The notes: generated by a model from the letters alone, not told the origin. A stretch of 64,000 bases of DNA from Bradyrhizobium sp. 199 (GCF_023073355.1 NZ_JADPJI010000002.1:682001-746000), one strand, 5' to 3'; shown: positions 17,008 to 25,621, counted from the stretch's first letter. Translations and numbers: made by a program.

Positions 17008-18213
17008 TTATTTTACCAGCGGGCAGCCGCCATCCTTCAGCGGCCGAAATGCCTGGTCGGCGGGCACCTCGGCGAGCAACTTATAGTAATCCCAAGGCCC
17101 CTTGGATTCCTCCGGCTTCTTCACTTGAAACAGGTACATGCTGTGCACCATCCGGCCGTCCTCGCGCAGGGTGCCGTTGTCGGTGAAGGCGTCGCGCACC
17201 GGCAGCTCGCGCATCTTCGCCATCACCGTCTTGGTGTCCTTGGTGCCGGCAGCCTGCACGGCCTTGAGGTAATGCAGGGTCGCGCTGTAGGTCGCGGCCT
17301 GGTTCATCGTCGGCATGCGCTTGACGCGCTCCATGAAGCGCTTGCCGAAGGCGCGGGTCTTTTCGTTGAGATCCCAGTAATAAGCCTCGGTGATGATCAG
17401 GCCTTGCGCGAGCTTCAGGCCCAGGCTGTGCACGTCGGAGATGAACATCACGATCGCAGCCAGGTTCTGGCCGCCGGCGACGATGCCGAACTCGCCGGCC
17501 TGCTTGATCGCGTTGATGGTGTCGCCGCCGCCATTGGCGAGGCCAATGATCTTGGACTTGGACGCCTGCGCCTGCAGCAAGAATGACGAGAAATCCGCCG
17601 TATTCAGCGGATGCTTGACGCTGCCGAGCACCTTGCCGCCCGCGGCCTTCACGACATCGCCGGTGTCGCGCTCGACCGAATGGCCGAAGACGTAGTCGGC
17701 GGTGAGGAAGAACCAGCTGTCGCCGCCGTTCTTAACGATGGCGCTGCCGACGGTGTGGGCGTTGGCGTAGGTGTCGTAGGTCCAGTGCGCGGTGTAGGGC
17801 GAACAGGATTTCCCCGTGATGTCGGAGCTGGCCGCATCCGTCACGATCATGATCTTCTCGTACTGCTTCGACAGCTCCATGACGGCGAGCGCGGTCGCCG
17901 ACGTCGGCAGGTCGATGATCATGTCGACGCCTTCGGTCTCCCACCATTTGCGGGCGATGGTGGAGGCGACGTCGGGCTTGTTGAGCACGTCGGCCGAGAC
18001 CATGTCGATAGGCTTGCCGAACATCTGGCCGCCGAAATCCTCGATCGCCATTTTGGTCGCCTCGACATTCCCCATGCCGCCGATGTCGGAATAGACGGAG
18101 GAGAAGTCGGAGAGCACGCCGATCTTGAGCGGCGCCTGCTGGGCGGAAGCGGGGATGGTCAAGGCAGCCGACAGCAAGCCGGCCGCGGACACGAGCGCTG
18201 CGATAGGTCTCAT
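17008..18213 (-). CDS. Liv-type ABC transporter substrate-binding protein
   Basis: 401-residue periplasmic binding protein of the branched-chain amino acid (Peripla_BP_6) type. The signal peptide ends at about residue 24 (PASAQQAP). The mature start LKIGVLSDFSSVYSDIGGMG is typical of the fold. Such proteins bind amino acids but, in soil alphaproteobacteria, often aromatic or fatty acids. It is divergent from an FCD/GntR regulator and close to an acyl-CoA synthetase, with an exact copy of the regulator's putative operator in its promoter. No permease genes adjoin it, so it must use one encoded elsewhere. An acid that is then activated to a CoA ester is the likely ligand (inference). Confidence 0.9.
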   Translation of the reverse strand: MRPIAALVSAAGLLSAALTIPASAQQAPLKIGVLSDFSSVYSDIGGMGNVEATKMAIEDFGGQMFGKPIDMVSADVLNKPDVASTIARKWWETEGVDMIIDLPTSATALAVMELSKQYEKIMIVTDAASSDITGKSCSPYTAHWTYDTYANAHTVGSAIVKNGGDSWFFLTADYVFGHSVERDTGDVVKAAGGKVLGSVKHPLNTADFSSFLLQAQASKSKIIGLANGGGDTINAIKQAGEFGIVAGGQNLAAIVMFISDVHSLGLKLAQGLIITEAYYWDLNEKTRAFGKRFMERVKRMPTMNQAATYSATLHYLKAVQAAGTKDTKTVMAKMRELPVRDAFTDNGTLREDGRMVHSMYLFQVKKPEESKGPWDYYKLLAEVPADQAFRPLKDGGCPLVK

Positions 18214-18248
18214 GGATACGTTTCCTCTATTAGGGACTATTCTGTCCC

Positions 18249-18287
18249 TTGTCCGACAAAGTTAGAGCTCGGTTCCAGAGGAGTCAA
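18249..18287 (-). promoter_or_regulatory. Promoter of the binding-protein gene with GntR-type operator
   Basis: On the minus strand TTGACT (18282-18287) and TAACTT (18259-18264) are 17 bp apart. Directly after the -10 comes the palindrome TTGTCGGACAA (18249-18259). The same 11-mer occupies the same place in the divergent promoter. Confidence 0.75.
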
Positions 18288-18317
18288 TTTCTTGCCAATC
18301 AGGCCAAATTGCCGTAA

Positions 18318-18357
18318 TTGACGCGTCCTGGGACGGCTCCTATAGTTTGTCGGACAA
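18318..18357 (+). promoter_or_regulatory. Promoter of the GntR regulator gene with its operator
   Basis: TTGACG (18318-18323) and TATAGT (18341-18346) are 17 bp apart and are followed at once by TTGTCGGACAA (18347-18357). The motif fits the N-GT-N-AC-N style of FadR/GntR-family operators and implies autoregulation. Confidence 0.75.
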
Positions 18358-18375
18358 TCGCCATTGGAGGCCGAT

Positions 18376-19143
18376 TTGCCCCTCGCGCCGCTCTTCCGAC
18401 CGATCGATGTCGCGCCGGCCTATCAGAAGGTCGCCGACGCCATCGAACGCGAGATCGTCAATGGCCGCATCAAACCTGGCGATCCCATTGGCACCGAGCA
18501 CGATTTGGTCCGCCAGTTCGGCGTCAATCGCTCGACCATCCGCGAGGGCATCCGTGTGCTGGAGGAGGGCGGACTGATCCGGCGCGATTCCTCGCGGCGT
18601 CTGCACGCCTGCCTGCCGCGCTACAGACAGCTCGCGAGCCGTCTCAGCCGTGCGCTGGTCCTGCACGAGGTCACCTTCCGCGAGCTCTACGAGGCCTCCA
18701 TGACACTGGAGGTCGCGAGCATCGAGGGCGCCGTGGAGCGAGGGACCGGGGAGAATCTCGCCGAACTCGCCGACAATCTTGCACGCAGCGAGGCCGTGGT
18801 CGGCGATCCCGCGATGCTCGCCGAATGCGACGCCGAATTCCACGTTCTGATCGCCAAGGCCTCGCAGAACCGCGTGCTCCAACTCGCGCGCGAGCCGGCA
18901 GCGCAATTGTTCTATCCAACCACCGAAATGATCGTGACCGGTGTCGCCGAAGGCGGTCCGCGTCTCGTCGCAGCGCATCGCCATCTCATCGACGCGATCC
19001 GCCATCGCGACCGCGAGGCCGGCGTGCTCTGGACGCGCCGGCATTTGCAGGACTGGCGCCGGGGCTTCGAGAAGATCGCCTCGCTCGACCGTTCGGTCGA
19101 GCACATGTACATGGAGCACGCACAGGCGGCTCGCCGCAGATAG
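18376..19143 (+). CDS. GntR family regulator, FCD (FadR) subgroup
   Basis: 255-residue transcription factor. The N-terminal winged helix is about residues 12-75, with helix-turn-helix HDLVRQFGVNRSTIREGIRVL. The C-terminal all-helical FCD ligand domain has the metal-type residues Asp/His in AECDAEFHVLI and AAHRHLIDAI. FCD regulators sense organic or fatty acids and derivatives. The start is TTG 18376, because GGAGG lies 5 bases before it; the TTG at 18364 has no ribosome site. It probably represses both itself and the divergent binding-protein gene through TTGTCGGACAA sites, and perhaps the downstream acyl-CoA synthetase by readthrough. Confidence 0.92.
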   Translation: MPLAPLFRPIDVAPAYQKVADAIEREIVNGRIKPGDPIGTEHDLVRQFGVNRSTIREGIRVLEEGGLIRRDSSRRLHACLPRYRQLASRLSRALVLHEVTFRELYEASMTLEVASIEGAVERGTGENLAELADNLARSEAVVGDPAMLAECDAEFHVLIAKASQNRVLQLAREPAAQLFYPTTEMIVTGVAEGGPRLVAAHRHLIDAIRHRDREAGVLWTRRHLQDWRRGFEKIASLDRSVEHMYMEHAQAARRR

Positions 19144-19212
19144 CGCAAACAAACAAGACGCAAGATACCAAGCAATAAATCCAGCAAACAAAGACATTAC
19201 ATGGAGGGACAC

Positions 19213-20826
19213 ATGACCGGCGAGACCTCAGCCACCATCGCGAAAGCCCGCGAGCATTCCATCGGCGACCTCCTGCGCCGCTCGGCAGGCCGCGAGCCGA
19301 ACAAGCTTGCGGTGAGCTGCGGGGACGTGAGCTGGAGCTTCGCCGAGATGGACGCGATCTGCAACCGGCTCGGCCGCGGCCTGCTCGGCCTCGGCGTCAA
19401 GAAGGGTGATCGCATCGCGGTGCTCTCGCGCAATTCGCACGCCTTCGCCGCGCTGCGATTTGCGGTGGCGCGGATCGGCGCGGTGCTGGTGCCGATCAAT
19501 TTCATGCTCAATCCGGACGAGATCAATTTCATCCTGAAGAGCTCCGGGGCAAAATTGCTCGCGACTGGTCCGGATTTCGTCGAGCCCGCGCGCGCAGCCA
19601 GCGCCAAGGATTGCGCGGTCGAGAAGATGATCTGGCTGCCGGGCGAGGATCCTGCGTCCGCGCCTGCGGGCCTCACCACCTTCAACGATCTGCTTCATGC
19701 CGACCGCTCGTTCCTGGAAGCGTCGGTCGACAGCCGAGACCTCGCCCAGATCGTCTACACCAGCGGCACGGAATCGCTGCCCAAGGGCGCGATGCTGACC
19801 CATGAAGCCGTGATGTGGCAGTATGTCAGCTGCATCATCGATGGCGGCATGAGCGTGGAGGACAAGTTCCTGCACGCCCTGCCGCTCTATCACTGCGCCC
19901 AGCTCGACGTCTTCCTGGGGCCGCAAGTCTATCTCGGCGCCTCCGGCGTGATCACGGGCAAGCCTACGGCGGACGGCATTTTGGCGCTGATCCAGGCGCA
20001 CAAGATCACGTCGTTCTTCGCGCCGCCGACGATCTGGATCGCGATGCTGCGCTCGCCGAATTTCGACAAGACCGATCTGTCGACGCTGGAGAAGGGCTAT
20101 TACGGCGCCTCGATCATGCCGGTGGAGGTGCTGCTCGAGCTTCAGCGCCGCCTGCCCAACGTCAAGTTCTGGAACTTCTACGGCCAGACCGAGATCGCGC
20201 CGCTCGCGACCGTGCTGCGGCCGCAAGACCAGCTGCGCAAAGCGGGCTCGGCGGGCAAGCCCGTGCTCAATGTCGAGACGCGCGTGGTCAACAATTCGAT
20301 GGAGGACGTGAAGGTGGGGGAGGTCGGCGAGATCGTGCACCGCTCGCCGCATCTGCTCTCCGGCTATTACAATGATCCCGTGAAGACCGCAGCCGCGTTC
20401 TCGGGTGGCTGGTTTCACTCCGGTGATCTCGCCACCGTCGACGAGGAGGGCCACATCACGGTGGTCGATCGCGTCAAGGACATGATCAAGACCGGCGGCG
20501 AGAACGTCGCGAGCCGCGAGGTCGAGGAGATGGTCTACCGCATCCCCGCCGTCTCCGAGGTCGCCGTGGTCGGCCTGCCCGATCCGCGCTGGATCGAGGC
20601 GGTCACCGCCATCGTCGTCGTCAAGAGCGGTGAAAAGCTGGACGAGGCCGCCGTCATCAAGCACTGCGCCGGCCAGATGGCGCACTTCAAGGTGCCCAAG
20701 CGCGTCATTTTCGTCGACGCCTTGCCGAAGAATCCGAGCGGCAAACTGCTCAAGCGCGAGCTACGCCAACGCTTCGTCGGCGACGAGACGCTGGACAAGG
20801 CGATCCAGAAAAATTTTGCGACATAG
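19213..20826 (+). CDS. Fatty-acid/aryl acyl-CoA synthetase (AMP-binding)
   Basis: 537-residue ANL-superfamily ligase activating a carboxylic acid with ATP to an acyl-CoA. The phosphate-binding loop is YTSGTESLPKGAML (Glu-Ser variant of the usual TSGTTG). NFYGQTEIAP holds the adenine motif and WFHSGDLATVDEEGH the ribose-binding Asp. DRVKDMIKTGGENV is the hinge, and PKNPSGKLLKREL carries the catalytic Lys. ATG 19213 is preceded by GGAGGG at 4-base spacing; ATG 19201 overlaps that ribosome site and is rejected. It lies 69 bp after the GntR gene. The pair with the binding-protein gene suggests import and activation of one acid. Confidence 0.92.
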   Translation: MTGETSATIAKAREHSIGDLLRRSAGREPNKLAVSCGDVSWSFAEMDAICNRLGRGLLGLGVKKGDRIAVLSRNSHAFAALRFAVARIGAVLVPINFMLNPDEINFILKSSGAKLLATGPDFVEPARAASAKDCAVEKMIWLPGEDPASAPAGLTTFNDLLHADRSFLEASVDSRDLAQIVYTSGTESLPKGAMLTHEAVMWQYVSCIIDGGMSVEDKFLHALPLYHCAQLDVFLGPQVYLGASGVITGKPTADGILALIQAHKITSFFAPPTIWIAMLRSPNFDKTDLSTLEKGYYGASIMPVEVLLELQRRLPNVKFWNFYGQTEIAPLATVLRPQDQLRKAGSAGKPVLNVETRVVNNSMEDVKVGEVGEIVHRSPHLLSGYYNDPVKTAAAFSGGWFHSGDLATVDEEGHITVVDRVKDMIKTGGENVASREVEEMVYRIPAVSEVAVVGLPDPRWIEAVTAIVVVKSGEKLDEAAVIKHCAGQMAHFKVPKRVIFVDALPKNPSGKLLKRELRQRFVGDETLDKAIQKNFAT

Positions 20827-20883
20827 AACCGGGTGGCGTTTCGGCAGCGTCGCCGCGAAGACGACTGCTTGCAGCCTACGTCG

Positions 20884-20907
20884 TCGCCGTGACATCCGTG
20901 ACGGCGA
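20884..20907. terminator. Weak hairpin between convergent genes
   Basis: TCGCCGT / ACGGCGA, 7-bp stem with a 10-base loop, between the acyl-CoA synthetase and MFS transporter genes. No T tract. Confidence 0.3.
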
Positions 20908-20913
20908 TGAAGT

Positions 20914-22116
20914 TCAATACTTCTTCACCGTCGCCCCGAACGCGAACCACAGCGCCATCGATGCGAGCCCGAAGCTGCCGAGCAGCAGGAAGGTCGGACC
21001 GTAGCCGATCCATTGCGCGATCCAGCCGCCGAGCGCGGGACTGAGGCTGGCGCCGACACCCTGCACCGTGATCACGGCGCCCTGGCCGAGATTGATGCGG
21101 CCGCTGCCGTTGAGCGCGCGCGCGACCATGCCGGGAACGGCAACGGTCTGCAGACCCGTGCCGATGCCGTCGAGTACCTGCATTGGCACGACGCCCCACC
21201 ATCCCGTGACGAAAAACGCGAGCACGCCGCGGATGGGCAGGAACATGAAAGACACCAGGATCACCGGCCAGTAATTGCGCTTGCTCGCGGCTTTCATCGC
21301 GATCAGCGACGTCACCACCATCACGCCTTGTGCAATCACCACGGTGGTCGCGACGAAGCTCGGGCCGTTGGCCTGTCCCTCGGCTACCGCCGCAAGCCCG
21401 TAGAGTGGAACGATCGCGGCATTGCCGAGGTGGAATAGAGCCAGCGCGAGCGCCAGGACGAGCAGTGGCTTGTGCTTGAGCAGCATCGTCATCGCATCCG
21501 GCGCAGCCTTGGAGTCATCCTCCTTGCTGCCGCGCGCGGCCCGGTCATCGATCGCCTTGGCCGGGATCATCAGCACGCAAGCGATCGCGATGGCACCGAA
21601 CACGGCCGCCAGCACGAACACGGCGACATAGCCGTATTTGTAGCCGAGGTAGCCCGACAGCGCGGCGCCGACCATGTTGCCGGCGTGGTTGTACGCCTGG
21701 TTGCGGCCGTTGAGTGCGTTGAAGCCCTTCTGCTTGGCGATGCCCAGCGTGATTCCCGTCACCGCCGGCACGATCGCGGCGCTCGCCAGCGATTGCGCGA
21801 CTTGCGAGAACGTCACCGCCCAGAAATTTTGCGAGATCAGGATGATGGCGGAGGCGAGAACGACGCAGATGCCGGGAATGACGACCCACATTCGTTTGTT
21901 GCGGCTGGCATCGATGAAGCCGCCGATCGGCGTCGTGATCAGCATGCCCGCGACATTGCCGATCGTCAGCGCAGTGCCGATCAGCCCGGTCGCCCAGCCG
22001 CGCTCCTGGAGGAATACGCCGACGAACGGACCGATGCCCGACTGCATGTCGGCCATGAAGAAGTTAAGAGCGAACAGAGGCCAGATTCGGGACGAGGAGG
22101 GGGACCGCGATGTCAT
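20914..22116 (-). CDS. MFS transporter
   Basis: 400-residue major facilitator with about twelve hydrophobic helices in two halves, split by a charged central loop (DDRAARGSKEDDSKAAPD, about residues 190-208). The loop 2-3 motif is GGFIDASRNKR, a variant of the family GxxxDRxGRR signature. The sequence GRNQAYNHAGNMVGAALSGYLG resembles transporters found in metal or antibiotic resistance contexts in proteobacteria, but substrate and direction cannot be predicted. The start is ATG at 22116. It is divergent from the zinc-ribbon MBL gene. Confidence 0.88.
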   Translation of the reverse strand: MTSRSPSSSRIWPLFALNFFMADMQSGIGPFVGVFLQERGWATGLIGTALTIGNVAGMLITTPIGGFIDASRNKRMWVVIPGICVVLASAIILISQNFWAVTFSQVAQSLASAAIVPAVTGITLGIAKQKGFNALNGRNQAYNHAGNMVGAALSGYLGYKYGYVAVFVLAAVFGAIAIACVLMIPAKAIDDRAARGSKEDDSKAAPDAMTMLLKHKPLLVLALALALFHLGNAAIVPLYGLAAVAEGQANGPSFVATTVVIAQGVMVVTSLIAMKAASKRNYWPVILVSFMFLPIRGVLAFFVTGWWGVVPMQVLDGIGTGLQTVAVPGMVARALNGSGRINLGQGAVITVQGVGASLSPALGGWIAQWIGYGPTFLLLGSFGLASMALWFAFGATVKKY

Positions 22117-22273
22117 CGATACCTAAACACGCTCCACGTGACACTTTAGCCAATCGCTTCCGCGTGGACCTGAACGTAACGGGCGCTCGCCGCGTTGGTT
22201 CCCTCCCGCCACCGACCTTGCCGAGCGCTTCTTCGCGATGTCATCCTGCGATCGTCCCCACGGAGCTCGAGTC

Positions 22274-23077
22274 ATGCCTCTCTGGACCTGCGAAACCTGC
22301 GGCGCACAATTCCCGAATGGCGGAAATCCGCCCGCCTCCTGCCTGGTTTGCCAGGACGAGCGGCAGTTCGTGAACTGGAAAGGACAGAGCTTCCTCACGC
22401 GCGAGGAGCTCATGCGGGGGCACCGGTTGGTTGGACGTGACGATCTTGGCCTCACCGGCATCGGCATGGAGCCGAGCTTCGCCATCGGGCAGCGCGCGCT
22501 GTTGGTGCCTCAAGGCGACGGCTGCGTGATGTGGGATTGCGTTCCCCTCGCGACCGATGAAGCCATCCAATACATTGCAGCACTCGGCGGACTGAAGGCG
22601 ATCGCGATCTCGCATCCGCACTACTACGGCGCGGTCGCAGACTGGAGCGACGCCTTCGGCGGCGTGCCGGTGTATCTGCATGCCGATGATCGTGCCTTCG
22701 TCACCCGGTCGCATCCCTCGATCGTGCACTGGACCGGCGATAGCCACCGCATCTCCGACGATTTGCTGCTGCTGCGCACCGGTGGTCATTTTGCCGGCGC
22801 CACCATGCTGCACGCTGCGCGGGGCGCGGACGGCAGGGGCGCGCTGCTCACCGGCGACATTGCTCAGGTGACGATGGACCGCCGCTTCGTCAGCTTCATG
22901 TACTCCTACCCCAACTACATGCCGCTCAATGCCGCCGCGGTGCGGCGGATCGCGGCAGCCGTCGAGCCGCTCGCCTTTGATCGGATCTATGGCGCATGGT
23001 GGGGACGCAACATTGCCACTGGGGCCAAGGCCGCCTTCGCAGCGTCGGTGGAGCGTTATATCGCCTCCATCGTCTGA
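22274..23077 (+). CDS. MBL-fold protein with N-terminal zinc ribbon
   Basis: 267 residues. Residues 1-25 carry a CxxC..CxxC zinc-ribbon or rubredoxin-like knuckle (CETCG, then CLVCQ). The rest is a metallo-beta-lactamase-like domain. The first metal motif is degenerate: SHPHYYGAVADW keeps two His but has Tyr-Gly where HxHxDH has Asp-His. Later GGHFAGATMLH and LLTGDIAQV look conserved. Activity with one metal, or none, is possible; the family is uncharacterised. The start is ATG at 22274 with GGAG 8 bases before. An extension to 22238 has no ribosome site. Confidence 0.82.
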   Translation: MPLWTCETCGAQFPNGGNPPASCLVCQDERQFVNWKGQSFLTREELMRGHRLVGRDDLGLTGIGMEPSFAIGQRALLVPQGDGCVMWDCVPLATDEAIQYIAALGGLKAIAISHPHYYGAVADWSDAFGGVPVYLHADDRAFVTRSHPSIVHWTGDSHRISDDLLLLRTGGHFAGATMLHAARGADGRGALLTGDIAQVTMDRRFVSFMYSYPNYMPLNAAAVRRIAAAVEPLAFDRIYGAWWGRNIATGAKAAFAASVERYIASIV

Positions 23078-23113
23078 GCCGGTAAGGTCGTTGGATTTGT
23101 CTTGCCGGCCTAA

Positions 23114-23140
23114 AATAACTGTACTAAAAGTACAGTTATT
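23114..23140. promoter_or_regulatory. AT-rich perfect palindrome, candidate repressor operator
   Basis: 12-bp arms AATAACTGTACT / AGTACAGTTATT around AAA. It lies about 95 bp before the start of the MetX-like gene and 37 bp after the MBL gene. The absence of a T tract and its A+T-richness in a G+C-rich genome suggest a TetR- or MarR-type operator rather than a terminator. Confidence 0.6.
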
Positions 23141-23234
23141 GAGCGCGGCGCAACGGCGCGTCTGTGGGCTCGGCATGATCGATGCATCGTCGCGTCAGCC
23201 GCGCATTCTGGGCCGCGAGCGGGAGTTTCGGTTC

Positions 23235-24245
23235 ATGACGGCGCAGTACGACATCTTCGAGGCCGGCGACGTTACCCTCCAGTCCGGGACCGTCTTCTCC
23301 TCCCTGAAGCTCGCCTACAAGACCTACGGCACGCTGAGCCCGGCGAAGGACAACGTCATCCTCTATCCGACGTCGTTCAGCGCGCAGCATTTTGACACCG
23401 AGTGGCTGATTGGCCTGGACGGCGTGCTGGACCCCAAGCGCTACTTCATCATCATCCCGAACCTGTTCGGCAACGGTCTGTCGTCCTCGCCGTCGAATAC
23501 CGCGGCGCAGTTTCCCGAGCTGACCTATCACGATGCGATCGCGGTCCAGCACCGGCTCCTCACCGAGCGCTTAGGCATCGCAAAGCTTGCCCTCGTCTAC
23601 GGCTGGTCGATGGGCGGCATGCAGGCGTATCATTGGGCGGCGCTGCATCCCGATATGGTCGCGCGCGCGGCCGTGGTCTGCGGCAGTGCACGTTGCGCGC
23701 CCTACAATTGCGTCTTCCTTGAGAGCGTCAAGGCCGCGCTCGCCGCCGATCCCGCCTTCCGCGACGGCCGCTTCGCCGAGAAGCCCGTCGCCGGCTTTCG
23801 CGCCATGGGGCGCGTCTATGCAGGATGGGCGATGTCGCACGGCTTCTATCGCGACGAACTCTGGCGCGAGGCGGGGTTCACCTCGCTGGAGGACTATCTT
23901 GTCCGTGTCTGGGACGCGACGTTTGCCCGGCGCGACGCCAATGATCTCCTGGCGCAGATCGGCATCTGGCAGCGCGGTGACATCAGTCGCTGCCCGGCAT
24001 TCGGCGGCAATCTCGATCGGGCGCTGGCGGCGATCGAGGCGCACATGCTGCTGATGCCGGGGGCGACCGATCGCTATTTTGACGTCCGCGACAACGAAGA
24101 CGAGCTTGGCCGGCTGACCAACGCGAAATCGGCCGTGCTGCGTCCGATCCCGTCCCTGCACGGCCATCGCGCCGGCAACCCCGCTGGCAATCCGCGCGAT
24201 CAGGCCTTCATCAAGGCTGAGATCGCAGCCCTTCTCGCCAAGTGA
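23235..24245 (+). CDS. MetX-like alpha/beta hydrolase (homoserine acyltransferase family)
   Basis: 336-residue alpha/beta fold protein of the homoserine O-acetyltransferase family. The nucleophile elbow is YGWSMGGMQAYHW (Ser near residue 123). The acid is probably Asp in MPGATDRYFDVRD, and the His is in SLHGHRAGNP near the C-terminus. True MetX proteins carry a longer lid and LLTGRIE-type motifs that I do not see, so acyltransferase activity on homoserine is uncertain; esterase activity is equally possible. The start is ATG at 23235 (GGGAG 10 bases upstream); ATG 23175 is an alternative. A perfect palindrome lies upstream and may regulate it together with the desaturase gene, which begins 15 bp after its stop. 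Confidence 0.8.
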   Translation: MTAQYDIFEAGDVTLQSGTVFSSLKLAYKTYGTLSPAKDNVILYPTSFSAQHFDTEWLIGLDGVLDPKRYFIIIPNLFGNGLSSSPSNTAAQFPELTYHDAIAVQHRLLTERLGIAKLALVYGWSMGGMQAYHWAALHPDMVARAAVVCGSARCAPYNCVFLESVKAALAADPAFRDGRFAEKPVAGFRAMGRVYAGWAMSHGFYRDELWREAGFTSLEDYLVRVWDATFARRDANDLLAQIGIWQRGDISRCPAFGGNLDRALAAIEAHMLLMPGATDRYFDVRDNEDELGRLTNAKSAVLRPIPSLHGHRAGNPAGNPRDQAFIKAEIAALLAK

Positions 24246-24260
24246 CATAGGCATCCGACC

Positions 24261-25208
24261 ATGACTGACGCGACCGTTTCAGACACCGGCCACCGCCTGA
24301 AGCCCCTGACGCCGGCGATGCTGCGCGAACTGTCGGTCCGTTCCGATCTCAGGGGCGCGGCGCAGAGCCTCGGCCATTATGGCGCGATCGTGCTGGTGGG
24401 CGCGCTGATCTGGACGGTCGCTTCCCGCCATGGCGTGCTCTGGGCGCTGCCACTGATCGCAGTGCAGGGCTATGTCGTCGCCTTCCTGTTCATGGCGGTG
24501 CACGAGACCGCGCACAAGACCGCCTTCAGGAGCCGCGGCTTCAATCTCGTCGTCGGCCATCTCTCGGCCTTCATCATCGGATTGCCCTACGAATATTACT
24601 GCCTGTTTCACTGGGACCATCACCGCTACACCCAGGATCCGGACAAGGATCCCGAGCTGATCGTGGGGGTAAAGCCGACATCCGACACGCAGCTCGCGAT
24701 CGCCTATAGCGGCCTGCTCCAGGTCGCCGGGCGGCTGCGGCTGATGCTCGGCCATGCGGTCAGCGGTAAGGTTACCATGCCCTGGATCCCCGAGGGCAAG
24801 CGCGCCACCATCGTCGTCGAGGCGCGCGCCTATGTCGCGCTCTATGTTCTGCTGCTCGCGCTCTCGCTGTGGTTCTCGTCGGCGTTGCTGCTTTGGGTCT
24901 GGATCGTTCCGCTTGTCATCGGGCAGTTCTTTCTGCGGCCCTATCTCTATGCCGAGCATACCGGCTGCGACCGGACCCGCAGCGCGTTTCAGAACACCCG
25001 CACCACCTACACCGGCGCGGTCGTCAAATGGTTCGCGTGGAACATGCCCTACCATGTCGAGCACCACGCCTATCCCTCGATCCCCTTCCATGCGCTGCCG
25101 AAGCTGAACGAGATCGTCGACGGCGAGATCGTCCACCGCGGCCGCGGCTACATCAGAACGACGCGCGAGACCTGGGCCTGGTTTCGCCGGCAGCGGCAGG
25201 CCGGCTAA
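24261..25208 (+). CDS. Fatty acid desaturase (membrane di-iron)
   Basis: 315-residue integral membrane desaturase/hydroxylase. Three His boxes are present: HETAHK (about residue 76), HWDHH (about 117) and HVEHH (about 265), which bind two irons. Two hydrophobic hairpins, about residues 35-70 and 185-215, anchor it in the membrane. The family inserts double bonds or hydroxyls into lipid or terpenoid chains with O2. It begins 15 bp after the MetX-like gene, so the two probably form one operon. The substrate is unknown. A family B repeat and a strong terminator follow. Confidence 0.9.
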   Translation: MTDATVSDTGHRLKPLTPAMLRELSVRSDLRGAAQSLGHYGAIVLVGALIWTVASRHGVLWALPLIAVQGYVVAFLFMAVHETAHKTAFRSRGFNLVVGHLSAFIIGLPYEYYCLFHWDHHRYTQDPDKDPELIVGVKPTSDTQLAIAYSGLLQVAGRLRLMLGHAVSGKVTMPWIPEGKRATIVVEARAYVALYVLLLALSLWFSSALLLWVWIVPLVIGQFFLRPYLYAEHTGCDRTRSAFQNTRTTYTGAVVKWFAWNMPYHVEHHAYPSIPFHALPKLNEIVDGEIVHRGRGYIRTTRETWAWFRRQRQAG

Positions 25209-25310
25209 AGCATGATCCGGAAAAGTGCGCAGCGGTTTTCCGAAAAGAACATGCTTTGAACAACAACCTAAAGCGCGATGGCGATTCATCCTGATCGCAT
25301 CCCGCTTTAG
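25207..25310. repeat. Palindromic intergenic repeat, family B (long copy)
   Basis: GCATGATCCGGAAAAGTGCG, CGGTTTTCCGAAAAGAACATGC and the following AAAGCGCGATGGCGATTC..GATCGC..GCTTTA make the longest family B copy. It begins at the stop codon of the desaturase gene. Confidence 0.85.
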
Positions 25311-25318
25311 TCAAATGC

Positions 25319-25351
25319 AAAGCCCCGATCGCGGTGCGATCGGGGCTTTTT
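25319..25351. terminator. Strong terminator between convergent genes
   Basis: 12-bp stem AGCCCCGATCGC / GCGATCGGGGCT with a 3-base loop and T5 after it on the plus strand, flanked by A residues before. It serves the desaturase gene and probably also the small secreted-protein gene from the other side. Confidence 0.88.
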
Positions 25352-25366
25352 GGAAGCGGCGAGATA

Positions 25367-25621
25367 TCAGTACATCCCGTAGGCGCAGACGTTCACGACG
25401 CGCACGCGCAGGCCGTGACGAGTCTGGATCAGGCGCTCCTGGTAGCAATTGCTGACGCCGGTGTTGAGGTAGATGCCGCCAACGCCCCAGCCGGGACCCC
25501 AGTGGTGATGACCGTGATGGTAATGGAAACCACCGGCCGAGGCGGCGGTGGGCGCGAGAGCGGCAACGCCGAGCGAACCGGCGGCGATCAGGCCAAGAGC
25601 AAGCTTACGAAACATTTTCAT
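25367..25621 (-). CDS. Small secreted His-rich protein
   Basis: 84 residues. The signal peptide (FRKLALGLIAAGSLGVAAL) ends at about ASA-GGF, residue 29. The mature part is only about 55 residues, beginning with a His cluster (FHYHHGHHHWGPG) and ending NVCAYGMY. Two Cys (in NCYQE and NVCAY) could form a disulfide in the periplasm. Similar short proteins with a Cys pair are common in Bradyrhizobium, with no known role; metal binding by the His cluster is conceivable. The start is ATG at 25621 with TGGAGAATG context. Confidence 0.75.
   Translation of the reverse strand: MKMFRKLALGLIAAGSLGVAALAPTAASAGGFHYHHGHHHWGPGWGVGGIYLNTGVSNCYQERLIQTRHGLRVRVVNVCAYGMY

Noticed and set aside
19228..20685. 485-codon minus-strand frame opposite the acyl-CoA synthetase gene
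   Set aside because: Mirror frame of a G+C-rich gene; composition is His/Asp/Arg-rich without motifs.
23235..24245. Calling the gene metX (methionine biosynthesis)
   Set aside because: The fold and triad fit the family, but the acyltransferase-specific segments are not evident and no metW lies next to it.
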